DNA of 64,000 nucleotides from Dysidea avara (lineage: Eukaryota; Porifera; Demospongiae; Dictyoceratida; Dysideidae). Below, piece by piece: positions 1 through 12,056 of this stretch; the first letter of the stretch is position 1, and every line of letters begins with the position of its first letter. The notes under the pieces were generated by a model. It saw only the letters and a program-made list of their open reading frames with translations, did no database searches and was not told the origin of the DNA. The stretch lies in the NCBI RefSeq assembly GCF_963678975.1, contig NC_089272.1, positions 3,716,359 through 3,780,358 on the forward strand. The letters run 5' to 3'. A program made the position numbers and the translations under genes.

Positions 1-220
1 TGATATTTGTAAAGATCACCTTGTTCATATAAAGTGTCCTACATTAGTTGTACATGGAAAGAAAGATCCAGTAGTACCACTGTACCATCTGGATTATATT
101 GTGAAAACTATTTCTAATTGTGAACAGCACGTGATCGAGGAAGGTTTTCATTCAGTTCACAGTGACGATGGTACTACTGACGAGTTTAATCGTGTCACTA
201 GAGACTTCTTAGCCAAGTGA
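1..220 (+). CDS. BPHL: Alpha/beta hydrolase, valacyclovir hydrolase-like (BPHL), last exon, partial at window edge
   Basis: Reading from base 2, 72 codons run open to a TGA at 218-220. The peptide contains VVHGKKDPVVPLYH, then IEEGFHSVHSDDG, and ends in a DEFNRVTRDFLAK tail. In serine hydrolases of the BPHL group the catalytic Asp sits in a GxKDP loop and the catalytic His in an EGxHxxH segment, and both are here; the nucleophile Ser would lie upstream of the window. BPHL cleaves amino-acid esters and alpha-amino lactones, usually in mitochondria. The spacing between Asp and His motifs and the distance from His to the C-terminus agree with vertebrate BPHL as I remember it. The gene continues off the left edge. 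Alternative: another member of the same esterase family. The next gene (tyrosine aminotransferase) faces it on the other strand. Confidence 0.75.
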   Translation, partial: DICKDHLVHIKCPTLVVHGKKDPVVPLYHLDYIVKTISNCEQHVIEEGFHSVHSDDGTTDEFNRVTRDFLAK

Positions 221-359
221 ATTACTACAAAGTTAGCTGTGTTCATTTTATTCTTTTGTACTTTTGTAGTGCTATCGTTTCATAGTTTGTACAAGCAAGT
301 TTTATGTTATGAAAATCAGTATATAGCAAAGCAAGTGTTGCTTCTTTTTAATGCGTATT

Positions 360-365
360 AATAAA
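360..365 (+). promoter_or_regulatory. Polyadenylation signal of the hydrolase gene
   Basis: AATAAA lies 140 bp after the stop codon, in AT-rich 3' UTR-like sequence. It is the first canonical hexamer after the stop. Confidence 0.6.
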
Positions 366-373
366 GGTGAACG

Positions 374-430
374 AAAATAACTGTTGTCAGATCTTCAGTG
401 CTGGTCACTGTAAAGTGTATAATAATAAGA
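374..430 (+). repeat. 3' tail of a retroposon (SINE/LINE-type), short copy
   Basis: The segment with TTCAGTGCTGGTCACTGTAA followed by short AATAAT repeats is shared with 37925-37997, where the same phrase precedes an (ACAAT)n run. A shared 3' end followed by simple repeats is typical of 5'-truncated non-LTR retroposon copies. Beyond it, 430-1016 holds no gene that I can see. Confidence 0.4.
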
Positions 431-1016
431 ATAGACCAACACATACGTATGTATAATACTGGTAACACTTCCTTTAATTACAAATTGATGTCCTAATTAG
501 ACAACTTTTAAGTTGTCTAAAGCTACTACTATATTCATAAACCAGAAACTGACATTTATTGTGCATGCACGGTACACTTTTTCCTTTCCATGAAAGCTTG
601 CATGGTGTATTCAATTGGTGTCTGTAAAAATTGTTGAATTGAAATTATTCTACATTGAAGACAATGATCAGGCTACAAGACTTATGTCACATAACAGATC
701 ACAGTCATAGATCCGGTCACATAATTTTACAGATTTTAACAAGGAAGAAATTATGATCCAAAGCACACAAAAAACATTATTCATCAGTGAGCTAAGAGTG
801 GAGGTGGTATAAACTGAATGTGTAAATCAACTTGTCTTTGACTTGTATGATAACTACCATAATATACTCCTGGTTTTTTACCTTGATGTAAGGCTTTAGT
901 GGGATAGAAATTTAATATTAAAGGATTGCAGTACAAAGGCATGTACCAGTATCTTATGTTAGATGTGATATTGTACCATTTCGCAATTGAAAGTAATTAC
1001 AAAATTATGTGATATT

Positions 1017-4000
1017 CTATGCTTGGCAGTGTCTGTTACAGAATTCTCTGATACGACCACAAGCTTCTCTCATCTTATCACTTGATATCAACAGCACTAA
1101 TCTGATGAAGCCTGGATACTTGAAACACTGTAAAAACATAACAATGATAGCCATCACTTTTTGTACGTCCCATACACTCACTTCACCAGGTAGGATAAAT
1201 ACACTCTCTTCAGACATCAGTTTCTCCATGAACTCTACAGTGGAGCTTATGTGAGGAAATTTACTCAACTCCACGCCGACCATCATGTACATGGCACCAG
1301 TTGGATTGTAAGGCTTCAATCCTGCCACAACTGATAATTCTTTGTAAGCAATTTCTGCATCAGCCTATACAAGAGCATAATACTAGCACCAGGATTGTTA
1401 TTTGCTTACTTTAGCTACAACCATTGTCTGATCGATGTACGACTGAGGGAGCTTGTCAAATATCTGAGGCAATGCAGCCTGCAGTAGAGTGGATGGACCA
1501 AGTATCTTTTGAGCTACTAGTAACAAAGAAGGAATAACCTATGGATAGCAACAAGAGTGCACATAGCTATACGTAGAATTTGAATGAATAATGTAGACAT
1601 ATGTCATATTATTTACATGTCAGGCATTGTATGCCAAAAAACAGCTTATCAAACTATTGACTGAAAATGACACTTACATACGTACACAGTACTAACAAAA
1701 GCACAAATACTTATTTTGCAAAAATAAAATCATGATAAAATTAAAAATAATAATCTACACTGAACTGAGAGAGTAATTGCAGGTGGAAGAGCTAATTGTT
1801 GTCATATTATATAATTATTTAATATTAAAAGTGTGTAATATGTATATAAGTATATATGTTAAGCATTGTCGTGAGTGCTACAGGGTTGGAATGTACATGA
1901 AAAATAAAGCACTAGGCGAAGCCAAGTGCTTTATTAGAATCGAGGTCAAGTGCTGAGTGCTTTATTTTTCATATAGCACGAGCAAGACAATGCTTTAAAT
2001 GATTTATGGAACTTTCAAGTCGTGTAGCTTCACCATACAAGGCCAGGGGTGTACACTAGGACTCATAATTCATGAACTATTAGCAGTCTGAATGCACCCA
2101 AACTGGTTCAACAAAGTAACTCACGTGTAGTTCACCATAGTTTGGCATGGTAGACGCTCATCATGTATTTTGGCAGGTTTTGGTCACATCCCACAATGGA
2201 TTCTATTGTGACACATGGTGAAGTATTTCTGTGATATCTCCAGGACTTGTCCGTGTACATTGACAAACATAACAGCAATGTTACCTTCTCCCACCCATCA
2301 TCGAATCATTTAGTTATGTCTATAAAAGCAATCCAGTGGTAGCACTCGTGTTGGCCTGGCACTCAGCGTGGCACAGGCTATCAGCCTTCACCGGCTTGGG
2401 TGATTAGTCATACTGGCGTGAGCACTGCAGGCTATTAGCCTGCACTAGAGCACGTGGGCAACTGTGCTTTATTGCACCACAAAGAGCTTTAATCATACAA
2501 TAAAGCACTCTTTGCCCTAAAAGTGTACTTTATGAAATTTAAAGCACACTTTTTCCTTTGATCTCGCCCACGCAAAGTTTATAATATAAAATATTACCAG
2601 TTACTTTCAAACTGAAGTAATATTATGCATTTCATTGCAGTGGCAGTAACAAGTAATATATTTAAATTAAAAGTATAGGTCCAACACTGCGTGTTTTATT
2701 AAAATAAAAATGTGACTACTCTATTGGAGTATTTTGATTACATGAATTGGCCACCTCCAGCGAGACAATCTTTGACCATTCTTTCTAAGCTATATAGTAA
2801 AGCTTTACAAGAAATATTCACGTGGCAGTACAAGAAAACATGATGTGGGCCACTGGGTGGAAACAACATTCTTGACCTTAAAAAAGAAACTACTCCACGC
2901 TTATAAAGTTTTGATAACACTAGTTGGTACAGATCATTCCATCATTTGTGTCTACAAAGACCAAGTCAAAACAGAAAACTTGACTACTTTATTAAGAGTC
3001 AATGTAATTCTCATCATTCATTAAAGCATCAGTTGCTTCAATATAATTATAAGAGGAATCATTTGTAAGAGCTTAGATAAAAGATTGTTTTGCCATGTTC
3101 CTTAATGTGGCTTGTTAATAGCTACAATGTACAGTTGCATTAATACATTCCAATATAATAATGCAAGTGGTATGTGAATAAAAAGAGATGATATTGTACC
3201 TCTTTTTTCAGTCTCTGGTTTCTATCATGTAAAAGAATCCAGCCTACCCTCCATCCAGGCACAGAACACAGTTTCCCTAGACCTCCACAGGATAGTATCG
3301 GTACATTCTTAGAGAGTGATGCTATGGGATATGATGGTTGGTCTTTAAAAGTCATGTTAGTGTATATCTCATCTGCAATTATAGGTAGGGAATGTTTTTC
3401 TGCCACAGCTAGGATGTCAAGAAGATGCTGTTTGGAGTAAACTGAACCACAAGGGTTGGAAGGATTTACTACAACAATAGCCACAGTATCCTTATCTATC
3501 AACTGCTCCATTTGATCAAGATCAGCCTCCCATTGTCTATCAGGCTGGAGACAAAAATGACATCACAAACATTAGCTACTATGATATCATTTACATACCA
3601 GTAGATTATAATACCGTGGGACTAGTCCTCGTGGTATAGTTGTACTTGTGTAGAAGGGCAGGGTTGGAACTGGTATTAACAAGTTCTGGCCAGGGTTGCC
3701 CAGTACAGTGAAACACAAATCCAGAGCTCCTGTACAGCCACTAGCCATGATGATGTCCTAAGATGAGAGACGTCAGTGAGAAAGGTATTCACCAATTACT
3801 GCAATGTACTCACATCCTCTGTGAGAGGAGCCTCTGAAGATGTGTGGTATTTAGCTACTGCTTGTCTGGCACAAAATAAACCTGTGGGTACAAGAACAGG
3901 TATCATGTTAGACCAGCCTGTGCATGAAAAAATGGAATGCTATTAAATTTTGAAAATCTTTATCATACAGTACGATAGCACTGTATAGTAGGACCACAAA

Positions 4001-7000
4001 AGTGTAGGTGTGGTCGTTGAAAAAACATCACCCAAAAATGCTTTCATCAAGTTGCTACAAAATTATTAATACAGAATTATTATTATTACACAGAATTTTC
4101 TGACTGACTGATGCTGTCAGACAAGTATAACTTGTGATAATGGCTAAGGCTATGGGCTTGATTTTTTCACTGTTCGACATCGCTACAGCCAGACAGGTGC
4201 CTTTTGGCTTACCGCAGTATATGTACAATACATTCTTCATGGACTTGTAGTGTCTTCCTTTGTGTCCCATTCATGACAACAAAAGGAGTTGATTTAGCGG
4301 TAGCGCGTGATGCATGGCTTTCCTTCGAAACGGAAATCGTCCGTATTTTTTATAGTGGCTACTTTGATTGCAGAGGAGCTTTTCGAACAGTTCTTGATTC
4401 ACACTAGCTGCAGTGTAACGTGTTGAACATACGTACATAGCTGACAACGAAGCATAATGGATACTTCACTTTTCAGACGATGATTGGCAGCTGGGAAGCA
4501 GCACCATTTCTTTCTTTTGGTGCGGTATGCGTGGGCTCACCAGTCATAATAAATTTTATTGTACAAAAAACTTAAGAAAGTACACAAAAACTTTGGAATT
4601 TTCAACTAGAGTAGGGACAATAGTACATTGATAAATTACTGGAGTGGTGCACGATATTAAATCACTGTAATCGCTACTGAGCATTTCCATTATGATATCT
4701 TGAGCACAGTAGGGATACAACACTTCTTATTGTTTTACTGTGATTTAATATCGTGCACTACTCCAGCTTATTTCAGTACTTTTTATTGATGTGCTATGAT
4801 CCCTACTCCAGTTGAAAATTCCAATTTTTTTTTGTGTACTTGTGACCATGTAGTACTGTTCAATAGGAAAACATATGTAGTGTGTCTGTTTAATCACTTC
4901 AACTGAAGCAAGCATGGCACAAAAATTAGGCACAGATCTATGTACACTGTAACTTCCTGATAAGCTATTTGATCCTCTACCAACAAATTGATACCTTCCC
5001 ACAGGTCTGATGCAATAGGATTTATATCAAGACACACAGTAGTGTGTCGTGTGGCTGAAGAAGCCGGCGCACAACATCCATGAGTATATTGACAGGTCTT
5101 CTTATTTTTCTTCCTCTTTTTGCACACTTACAACACTGCTATAAAACGCGAATGCCATATCCGATTTCCTTGAAATTTGGCACACAGAAGGGGGGGTATA
5201 AAAGTACATCTCAGTACCAACTTTGGCTGGAATACGATAAACAGGCAAAGTGTTATGAGCGATTATTCACAAAAAATAACACCAACATGTCGTCACACCT
5301 ACAGGGTAAACTGCGTATGGGAAGAAGCTGAAAATCGGTGGGTGAATAGATTAACTATTGAGCCTCAAACCTTTTGTGGTTTGAAAGAAATCGAGCTAAA
5401 AACCAGGAAGATACAACAAAAAAACCAACGTGTGTAACAATTATGCAATCAAGATTAGCTAATAAAAAACTACTACTTGCCACACCTACCAGATAAACCG
5501 CTTGGGGTAATGCTTTGAAAATCGCTGTACAGATGGAGTACTCATCTTAGAAAGGCTCTTCAATGGTGTAGAAGAATCAGACTTAAAGCCACAGAGTTAT
5601 AACACGAAATCCAACTTGGTGTAGCAAGTGTGAGATCGAGATACTCTAATAGAGCAGTCACCCTGAAGAGAATTCAAGAGATCAACTAGAAACAAGTAAC
5701 CTGTAGAAAGATCAGCTAGAAGAAGTTACCTTGTAGAGAGTTCAGCTACAAAGAAACCATTCTGTAAAGAGCTCAGTTGCAAACAAATCACCTGTACAGA
5801 ATTCAGCTACAAACAAATCACCTGTAGAGAGTTCAGCTACAAACAAATCTCCCTGTAGAGAGATCAGCTAGAAGAAGTTACCTTGTAGAGAGTTCAGCTA
5901 CAAAGAAACCATTCTGTAAAGAGCTCAGTTGCAAACAAATCACCTGTACAGAATTCAGCTACAAACAAATCACCCTGTAGAGAGATAAGCTAGAAGAAGT
6001 CACCTTGTAGAGTGTTCAGTTACAAAGAAACCACCATGAAGAGTTCTGTAATAAATATATGTATTATGTATTTAAAAAGGCCTCAAAGCCGGCCATAGGC
6101 CGGCTTTGGGGTATACAAATACAAAAAGAAGTGAGATCTAATCCAAAACAGCCAAGCTGTAAAAAAGAGTGCAGCCCTCAAAAAGGCTATGGTGAAAAAA
6201 GATGTGAAATCCAAGGTGGCGGCCAAGAAATGGCTGTGATGGTAGGTTAATGGTAAAAATTTAATAACGACAATTCAGGTAAGTTTTGTGCCAAGACCAA
6301 GTGGCACCAAAATTCACCTGAATTGTCGTTATTAAAATTCTTACCATTAACCTACCATCACAGCCATTTCTTGGCGGCCACCTTGGATTTCACATCTTTT
6401 TTCACTATAGCCTTTTTGAGGGCCGCATGCACTCTTGTTTTACAGCTTGGCTGTTTCGGATCAGATAATGGTATTTGTGATCAAATGGCTGTGTTGTAAT
6501 ACAAACACACCCGTGGGTCTTGTATGTACAGGTTGTATGTTGGCCTCTGACCCTCCATTGTGTGTATGTCATTAATTACTCAACTACCAACCTTAACCCT
6601 TTGCCTCTTGTGGTATAATAACAGGTGTCTGAAATGATGGGAGTCAGGTCTTTACCCTAGATGGCTGTTACATAGGCTTATACTAATGTTAAACTTCCCT
6701 GTACAAGCCGATGGTGAAGTACCACTACACAAACTGCTGTTATTCTTAAAATCCAACTTGTAAATTATCACTAATGAGTCCGGAACATCATATAAGCAGG
6801 AGACACAATAATCTTTGGTCTTATGGCAGGAGTGCCTCTTACATAGAAAATAAACAAGGGCGTGGCTTGCAGATGATCACAGAATTAGACAGTACGTTTT
6901 GTGCATAAATAATAGACACATGGATTGGAAACACCTGTCTAGAACCCATACAAAAGTACATGAAGTTTTAAAACACTTTTCATTCAAAGATTCTGTTTAC

Positions 7001-8102
7001 TGCCTGGATATATCTTGATTGCTTTACCCACTAAGTTAATAGATAGTTTCTTGGGTGGTGATTGGCCTTCCACTGGTATAGGCTCTTTCCGTATAAAAGT
7101 AGTTACACATGTTTTTGTGAAAAAGGCAGGGTGAACAACCTAGTTTAAGGCTGATGTTTATTACTAAAGTTACATGTTCTGGTATGTGGTTCATGGGGAT
7201 TTATTTATTTATTATTACTGGGCAGGCAGCTCTGCTGATGTTCCCAGGTAAAAAAAAAAAAAAATTTACAAAGATTTATAATTATTAGCCACAATGATTT
7301 AAGTGTCTATAGTAATGTTAGTAAGTTATTAGTAAATAAGTTTAAATCATCATGATCAATTATTGCAGTGGGTAAGTATGTGTATTAGCCAGAAATTTGA
7401 CAAACACAAAAGGTTGTGGAAACTGTACATGTGCATGCACTTGGAGCAGATATACCAATACACCCACTGTGAACAGGCCAAACCTTATATTCCATAGCTG
7501 TATGCTTACTACTCACCAGTAAGCAAAACATGTGTTTATGAAGTCTGCTCCCAGTACTGTGTACAGTATATAAGAAGCATGAAGCATGGATACTATGGGG
7601 TATCATGGATACTATGGGGCATCACGTACCGCCGTACATAGGCACACATCTGCATTCGCAGACAAAGTCTTGACACACCAAAATTTCACCTGTGAGTAGT
7701 AGATGTTTCTACTCCAGTATAGGGTATTTATTATCTATGCATATATGTGTACAGTACAAGTACATCTCAACTCGACTTGGTATGAACTCGAGAGCAACTC
7801 ACCATGTGCTGGGCCCAAGCCATTGAAGCTGTCCGAATTAAGGGCACCTCTGACAGCTTCCTTCACGGTCCCATGCACGGTAAAACCATGGACGGTTGGG
7901 TCACCTAGAGGACAATTATGCGGTGTAAGCAAGATTATAAGCATTCTGTCTGGTTCATACCGATCGAAAGGTTCAGCACGTCTTTGTCAGGATTCTTGTC
8001 CAGCTTCCTACCATCCACAACTTGTTTAATTGTATTAATAATCTTCTTGGACTCTTCTGAAGCCGGTATGAACCAAGCATCGACGTCCTGCTCCTCTCCC
8101 AT
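1017..8102 (-). CDS. TAT: Tyrosine aminotransferase, complete eight-exon gene
   Basis: Spliced from exons 7961-8102, 7803-7904, 3814-3881, 3599-3757, 3200-3544, 1410-1538, 1182-1364 and 1017-1127; every intron is GT-AG and all phases agree, giving 412 residues (human TAT about 454). TAT is a cytosolic PLP enzyme that converts tyrosine and 2-oxoglutarate to 4-hydroxyphenylpyruvate and glutamate, the first step of tyrosine breakdown. Visible landmarks: NLSIGDPTV near residue 45, ASGCTGALDLC near 163, NPSNPCGS near 185, ADEIY near 215 (Asp pairs with the pyridine nitrogen), and the PLP lysine in SCGGLGKLCSVPGWR at about residue 248, with a phosphate-binding Arg in PGWR. The residues after the lysine (LCS instead of the usual RWL) are unusual. 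The N-terminus is shorter than in mammals. The last intron is only 54 nt and in frame; intron 2 is 3.9 kb, swollen by repeats. Confidence 0.93.
1539..3199 (-). other. TAT intron 5 with MITE remnants
   Basis: A 1.66-kb intron between TAT exons 5 and 6. Besides the palindromic element at 1861-1996 it holds a second palindromic stretch (about 2460-2580) built on GTGCTTTATTG and its complement CAATAAAGCAC. No coding sequence was recognised in it. Confidence 0.6.
1861..1996. mobile_element. Short palindromic MITE-like element
   Basis: The ends AAGCATTGTCGTGAGTGCTA and, inverted, AAAGCATTGTCTTGCTCGTG are imperfect terminal inverted repeats of about 20 bp around a second inverted pair, GAAAAATAAAGCACT. 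The ~136-bp unit folds on itself almost completely and has no coding capacity. Family unknown. Confidence 0.5.
4576..4842. mobile_element. Foldback MITE in TAT intron
   Basis: Arms of roughly 100 bp mirror each other: one begins CACAAAAACTTTGGAATTTT and ends in GTGCACGATATTAAATCAC; the other is the complement, ending ATTCCAATTTTTTTTTGTG. The central loop is about 60 bp. No ORF. Confidence 0.6.
5665..6030 (+). repeat. Minisatellite, ~31-bp units, short array
   Basis: Units of the form GTAGAGAGTTCAGCTACAAA, each completed by a variable tail (GAAACCATTCT, CAAATCACCT, GAAGTTACCTT), tandemly repeated about 11-12 times. Same unit family as the 3.4-kb array at 34490-37868. Confidence 0.85.
6134..6475. 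repeat. Long palindrome (foldback tail of composite element)
   Basis: Left arm starts GATCTAATCCAAAACAGCCA and right arm ends with its near-perfect complement; arms are about 160 bp around a loop of about 20 bp near 6286-6305. It matches 38168-38498 closely. Confidence 0.85.
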
Positions 8103-8560
8103 TGTGTACCGGAGAGTCAGTTCCGGATTTCATAATTACGGATTATACACAAAATTACTGTAATTATCACGGTGATTGTATTGTCGTAACGTACCGAGTG
8201 ACGTGGCAGTTTGGCAGCAAGGTAGCAGTTTGGCAGCAAGGTTCGTATGTACTATGTATAGAGTGAGTGTCACATGCATAATAAAAGTCGTGAAATTTGT
8301 AAGTGCGCTGATCTTGGGCATTCTAAAAATCTTCGCAGCGTAATAAATGATAAATGCCATGCGTGGGTGGGGCAGCCATACATAAGGGAAAGTACCTGCC
8401 TGAAAGAAAAGCAGTAGCTACGCCTTTTCGCTTTAGGACTATTTCTGAATGGGCGGGGGGCCGGCGGGGCTTGTGACTGGAGCTAGCACTACAGCTTCGC
8501 TCAGGCAGTACACCGTGACGAACTGTCTAGCTACTGCATGACATGATTTTCGCTTTGTGT
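8103..8560 (-). promoter_or_regulatory. Upstream region of TAT
   Basis: The region directly upstream of the TAT start codon. It contains a tandemly repeated GGCAGCAAGGTAGCAGTTTG-type phrase (8202-8240) and a GC-rich stretch near 8450-8475. No TATA box at a convincing distance was found, so the promoter assignment rests on position only. Confidence 0.3.
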
Positions 8561-8909
8561 GATGCCAGAGAGATTTCTCTTTTAATCACATGGTGATTTA
8601 GTTGGCCATACATTACTGTCATTAGTCTCAATAGTAGGAGTGCAATTAATCCCAAATCGCATGGCCTTGTTTCTGTAATTGCACTGTAAAGTAGCCAATA
8701 AACGGGACAATAAATATAGCTACACGCACCATTACTTAAGCTATTTCATAAAGCTTCAATGCTGCTTGAATTAACAACGTTGACGTTGGCGTTCACCCCA
8801 CCCACCCACCCCATGGTCAACATTCCGTATATTGAGAAGTAAAAATAAAAGTATAAAATAAAGGATTTTTAGATTAACTGTTGCTATGAACAAAATAGTA
8901 TGGTTGCAA

Positions 8910-8950
8910 ACACTCACACACACACACACACACACACACGCACGCACGCA
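8910..8950 (+). repeat. (AC)n microsatellite
   Basis: About 15 CA dinucleotides followed by three GCAC units. Reading frames across it are low-complexity artefacts. Confidence 0.9.
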
Positions 8951-9240
8951 CTGTACAACACAGTGGGTTGCTACTTATAGTGCTTCAATAGTGTTAGACC
9001 CTTTTGGTGGTGAATTTGGTGGATTTTGGAGGTGTCTAAGTTACTTAGACCCTTTTCATGTTTACTTAGACCCTTTCATGTTTATTACGCGCACCCGGAC
9101 TGGTAGCGTTGGCAACGCATCGCCACCTGAAAATTTATTTTAAACGGTAAAGGGTGGAGTAATGGCTTGTTTCTACTAATGAACGCTACATTTCTCTGTT
9201 ACAAGCAGCTGTCAACAATGTTAAGGTACAACAACTACAT

Positions 9241-9400
9241 AAAGGGTCTAAATAACTTAGACTTCAGACCACAGGGGTCTAAGTAATTTAGTAACCCTCA
9301 GGCCCTGTAGTAGCGCCTTCGCTTCGCTCAGGCGCCACGACACAGGGCCATCGGGTTACTAAATTACTTAGACCCCTGTGGTCTGAAGTCTAACTATTAC
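9241..9400. repeat. Foldback element
   Basis: The arm AGACTTCAGACCACAGGGGT plus TAAGTAATTTAGTAACCC at 9259-9298 is mirrored at 9353-9393. The loop contains a small GC-rich hairpin, GGCGCC. The phrase TAAGTTACTTAGACCC also occurs just upstream (9037-9075). Confidence 0.65.
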
Positions 9401-11975
9401 TTAATAACCTGTGGTTAATTAACGTGGTTAGCCACAAAGTTTTAGCTATGCTATGGAATGTTACTTAGGTTGGATATACAAAGTTAAAGATAACGGTAGA
9501 GTACAAACAAATCAGACTGTAATGGTGTGCGCTATATTAGGGTGTTTCGCGTACAAATGCACATGTCCATATTTACACAGAGTTGTTCGGTAATGGTGTT
9601 ATCAACCTCCTATAAAATACAAATCTTATTGGGACTTGCACCTCAATTAGTATTATAAAGCAAGCAGAACAGAGTAGTAAATTCCTTCTTACTACTGAGA
9701 GTAGTGTGTATACATTATACTTAAGACTATAATTGTACCTTATAGTCAGAAATTTAGACAAAATTTAAAAATGACGATGCGTTTTCGAAAATATTGTTTT
9801 GCAATCTACTTATCAGAAGTAGCTAACTAGAGGAACACTATTAGTCACATCTTAGAAATGCATAACAATTAAAAAATATGTAACTATAAACAAAGTTCGA
9901 GTGTAAGATTTCTACTAGCTAGCTATAGGCACTGGGCCACTGAAATTAAGGCCAACACAATGCAAGCTACGTATACCAAGAGTGACACTATGAATCTTGA
10001 AGCATAAGAGCTTTAGAAAATCATTAACCTAGCCTAAGTGAAATGATAGTCAAATATCTAGAAGGGCTGAAAAATGCTAACTACACAGTAAATTCGGAAG
10101 TGTGAAATTCACACCATAAAGTATGATTATCACACTAAATGCCTTTCATACGCAGGTATGAAAGGCATTTTCGTACCAAACCCCTAAGTATGATCTGGAG
10201 GAAGTATGAACCTCACACGAGCATCTGTATACTTCTGTATTTATCCGTGATATTTGCGCAGTTTGTTAGCACGTGATGTTTATAGTGAGTCCCATTCGAG
10301 TTACTGCCGTGTACACGTCACCGTTCAGTGCCATGGACTTTTATGGCATTAACTCTTCGTACAACTAATACAACAGTGAGTTTAGTATGCTTATATACCG
10401 TTGAACTGCAGAAAGAAAATCGTATTTTTGCTGTAGCCACTTATTTGTTTGCGCAAGACGTTTTCAAGGTCCTAAAGTCGCATCACCCACCATGCCCATG
10501 CGTGTATAATGCTGCTAGCTAGCTTTCTTAAGACAGCATTACAGTATCTACCGTTAGAAATGCACCTATGCATGTATCCGTACTGGTAAACATGCACGTG
10601 ATGATTAATGGATAATGATAAACACACAGAAATCAATTATTTTAACAGTTACAACATTCTTGTTGACATGGTTGAGAGGCACAGGTTCCATGTAGTTCAT
10701 TGTTGACAAACCGATAATTCTGGCACTGCAAAAAAATGAATACATAACATTCTAGTACACTTACTATTGGCATGCAACATGTACATAAAAATGTACCAGT
10801 GTACACAGATAGAGACTGTACGCACAAAATCACACACAAAAGTCTTTGGTTATAGCACAGTTGTGCCTACCCAGAGAGACACCTGTGCACTCCTCAGGTG
10901 CTGGCAATTCCTTTTGTGGCAAATAACCCATACTATGTCTTGCAGGTGAAGACGTGGGACCCTATGCTCCACTTCAACCAAAAGTGAGATGTGGGTAATT
11001 AGTATGCGCTACACACTCAACTCAATAACACATACTACAGTACATTTTCCACATAATATTTATTAAACACCAACTAATACAAAGCTACAAGCTCTAATTG
11101 TTAGGATACTTTCACATGCCAACAGTCACACACACACAAGTGACTTGCACACACATCATTTGATGGCCAAAATTTTGAGTGCTCGTTAAAATAAGATGTA
11201 TGCACTCCACCCAAGCATTTTTCTCTCTTGAACATAGTCATTTAGCACTAAACACTGAATATAAATATATGAGCAGTCTTCCATCCCTTTGTACAACATG
11301 ACTTATAATTAATTTAAGCAGTATAACATCACACTGTAAGGCATGATTTTAGTGCACACACGCGCGCACACACACCTTTCCATTCCAGTCATTCTCCACA
11401 TTACAAAGGACAGCCGAACCTAAAAATATGATGAAAAAATACACAATACCATTTCTATCAACTGTCTTACCTGATCAGAATCGAGACTTCTTATCTGATC
11501 AGGATCAGGATCGAGAATTCTTCACACAGTAATCTTGGCAACAGGGGTAGTATGCAAGTAGAATACTCAAACACACAACAGCCTGACCCTCTGTACAATA
11601 GTGTTCCTCTTTTAGCCACCTTGTCCAAGAAACCTCAACAACGTAGCTCCCACAACTTACACAGAATTGTCATCTTACATTACAGCGTAGGGTATCATCC
11701 AAGTCCTGTAGAGAACAATAGTACATGTACACCCCTGTATATTAACATACACTCATGAGCAAGGGCCAATGAGTTTGGATAATAGAGGAATCACTGTATT
11801 AGGATGTGAACAAAACCATCCACTGTAACAAGCACACATCACTATACAAAACCATAATATATTTGCACTACACTGTACTATACAGTAGTTTGGTTTTCCT
11901 CATAGGTCACAATTTAATCCTCTGATGTGGAATTTGGAAGCAATTCTGACTGTAAGATTGGTAACTGAAACCTAT
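9401..11975. other. Gene-poor stretch, AT-rich
   Basis: About 2.6 kb without a supportable gene except the tentative small exon at 10642-10725. It contains a perfect 14-bp hairpin (AATGCCTTTCATAC, 10138-10169) between short MITE-end phrases (GGAAGTGTGAAATTCACACC) that recur at 52130-52185, and several short CA/CG runs near 11127 and 11357. Confidence 0.5.
10642..10725 (-). CDS. Possible terminal exon of a small cysteine-rich protein
   Basis: After a polypyrimidine-CAG acceptor (TTTTTTTGCAG) the minus strand reads 27 codons, CQNYRFVNNELHG followed by a C-rich tail CASQPCQQECCNC, then TAA. Six or seven cysteines in 27 residues are typical of secreted knottin-like or VWC-like tails, but no upstream exon with matching phase could be established. 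Treat as a weak candidate. Confidence 0.2.
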   Translation of the reverse strand, partial: CQNYRFVNNELHGTCASQPCQQECCNC

Positions 11976-12056
11976 AACTGACTACTCTATTAGAGTTATT
12001 GTATTGACTGCTCTATTATAGTTATTGCATTGACTGCTCTATTAGAGTAACTCAAT
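11976..12056 (-). repeat. Dispersed TAATAGAGCAGTCA motif, three tandem copies
   Basis: Three copies of GACTGCTCTATTAGAGTTAT-like units, 25-26 bp apart. The complementary sequence recurs in at least seven other places in the window. Confidence 0.8.

Larger units (their letters stand above)
5027..6475 (+). mobile_element. Composite repeat copy 1 (hairpin head, degenerate ORF, short minisatellite, palindromic tail)
   Basis: Parts in order: a hairpin head (GACACACAGTAGTGTGTC) at about 5031-5048; a ~500-bp middle whose translation fragments (YRVN, FCGLKEIELKT) recur in the other two copies; an array of ~31-bp units at 5665-6030; and a ~340-bp near-perfect palindrome at 6134-6475. The same order occurs at 33659-38498 and the beginning again at 63347-64000. 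This copy lacks part of the head region and has about a tenth of the minisatellite of copy 2. No intact protein is encoded. Superfamily not identified. Confidence 0.7.
3882..7802 (-). other. TAT intron 2, repeat-filled
   Basis: A 3.9-kb intron. It carries a foldback element (4576-4842), composite repeat copy 1 (5027-6475), and about 1.3 kb of low-complexity AT-rich sequence (6476-7802) in which I recognise nothing coding. The ORF-like stretch at 4204-4407 has no recognisable domain and is treated as repeat. Confidence 0.7.

Noticed and set aside
5177-5437. 86-codon ORF in the composite repeat as a gene
   Set aside because: The three copies keep similar peptide phrases but in different frames, so the coding capacity has decayed or is coincidental.
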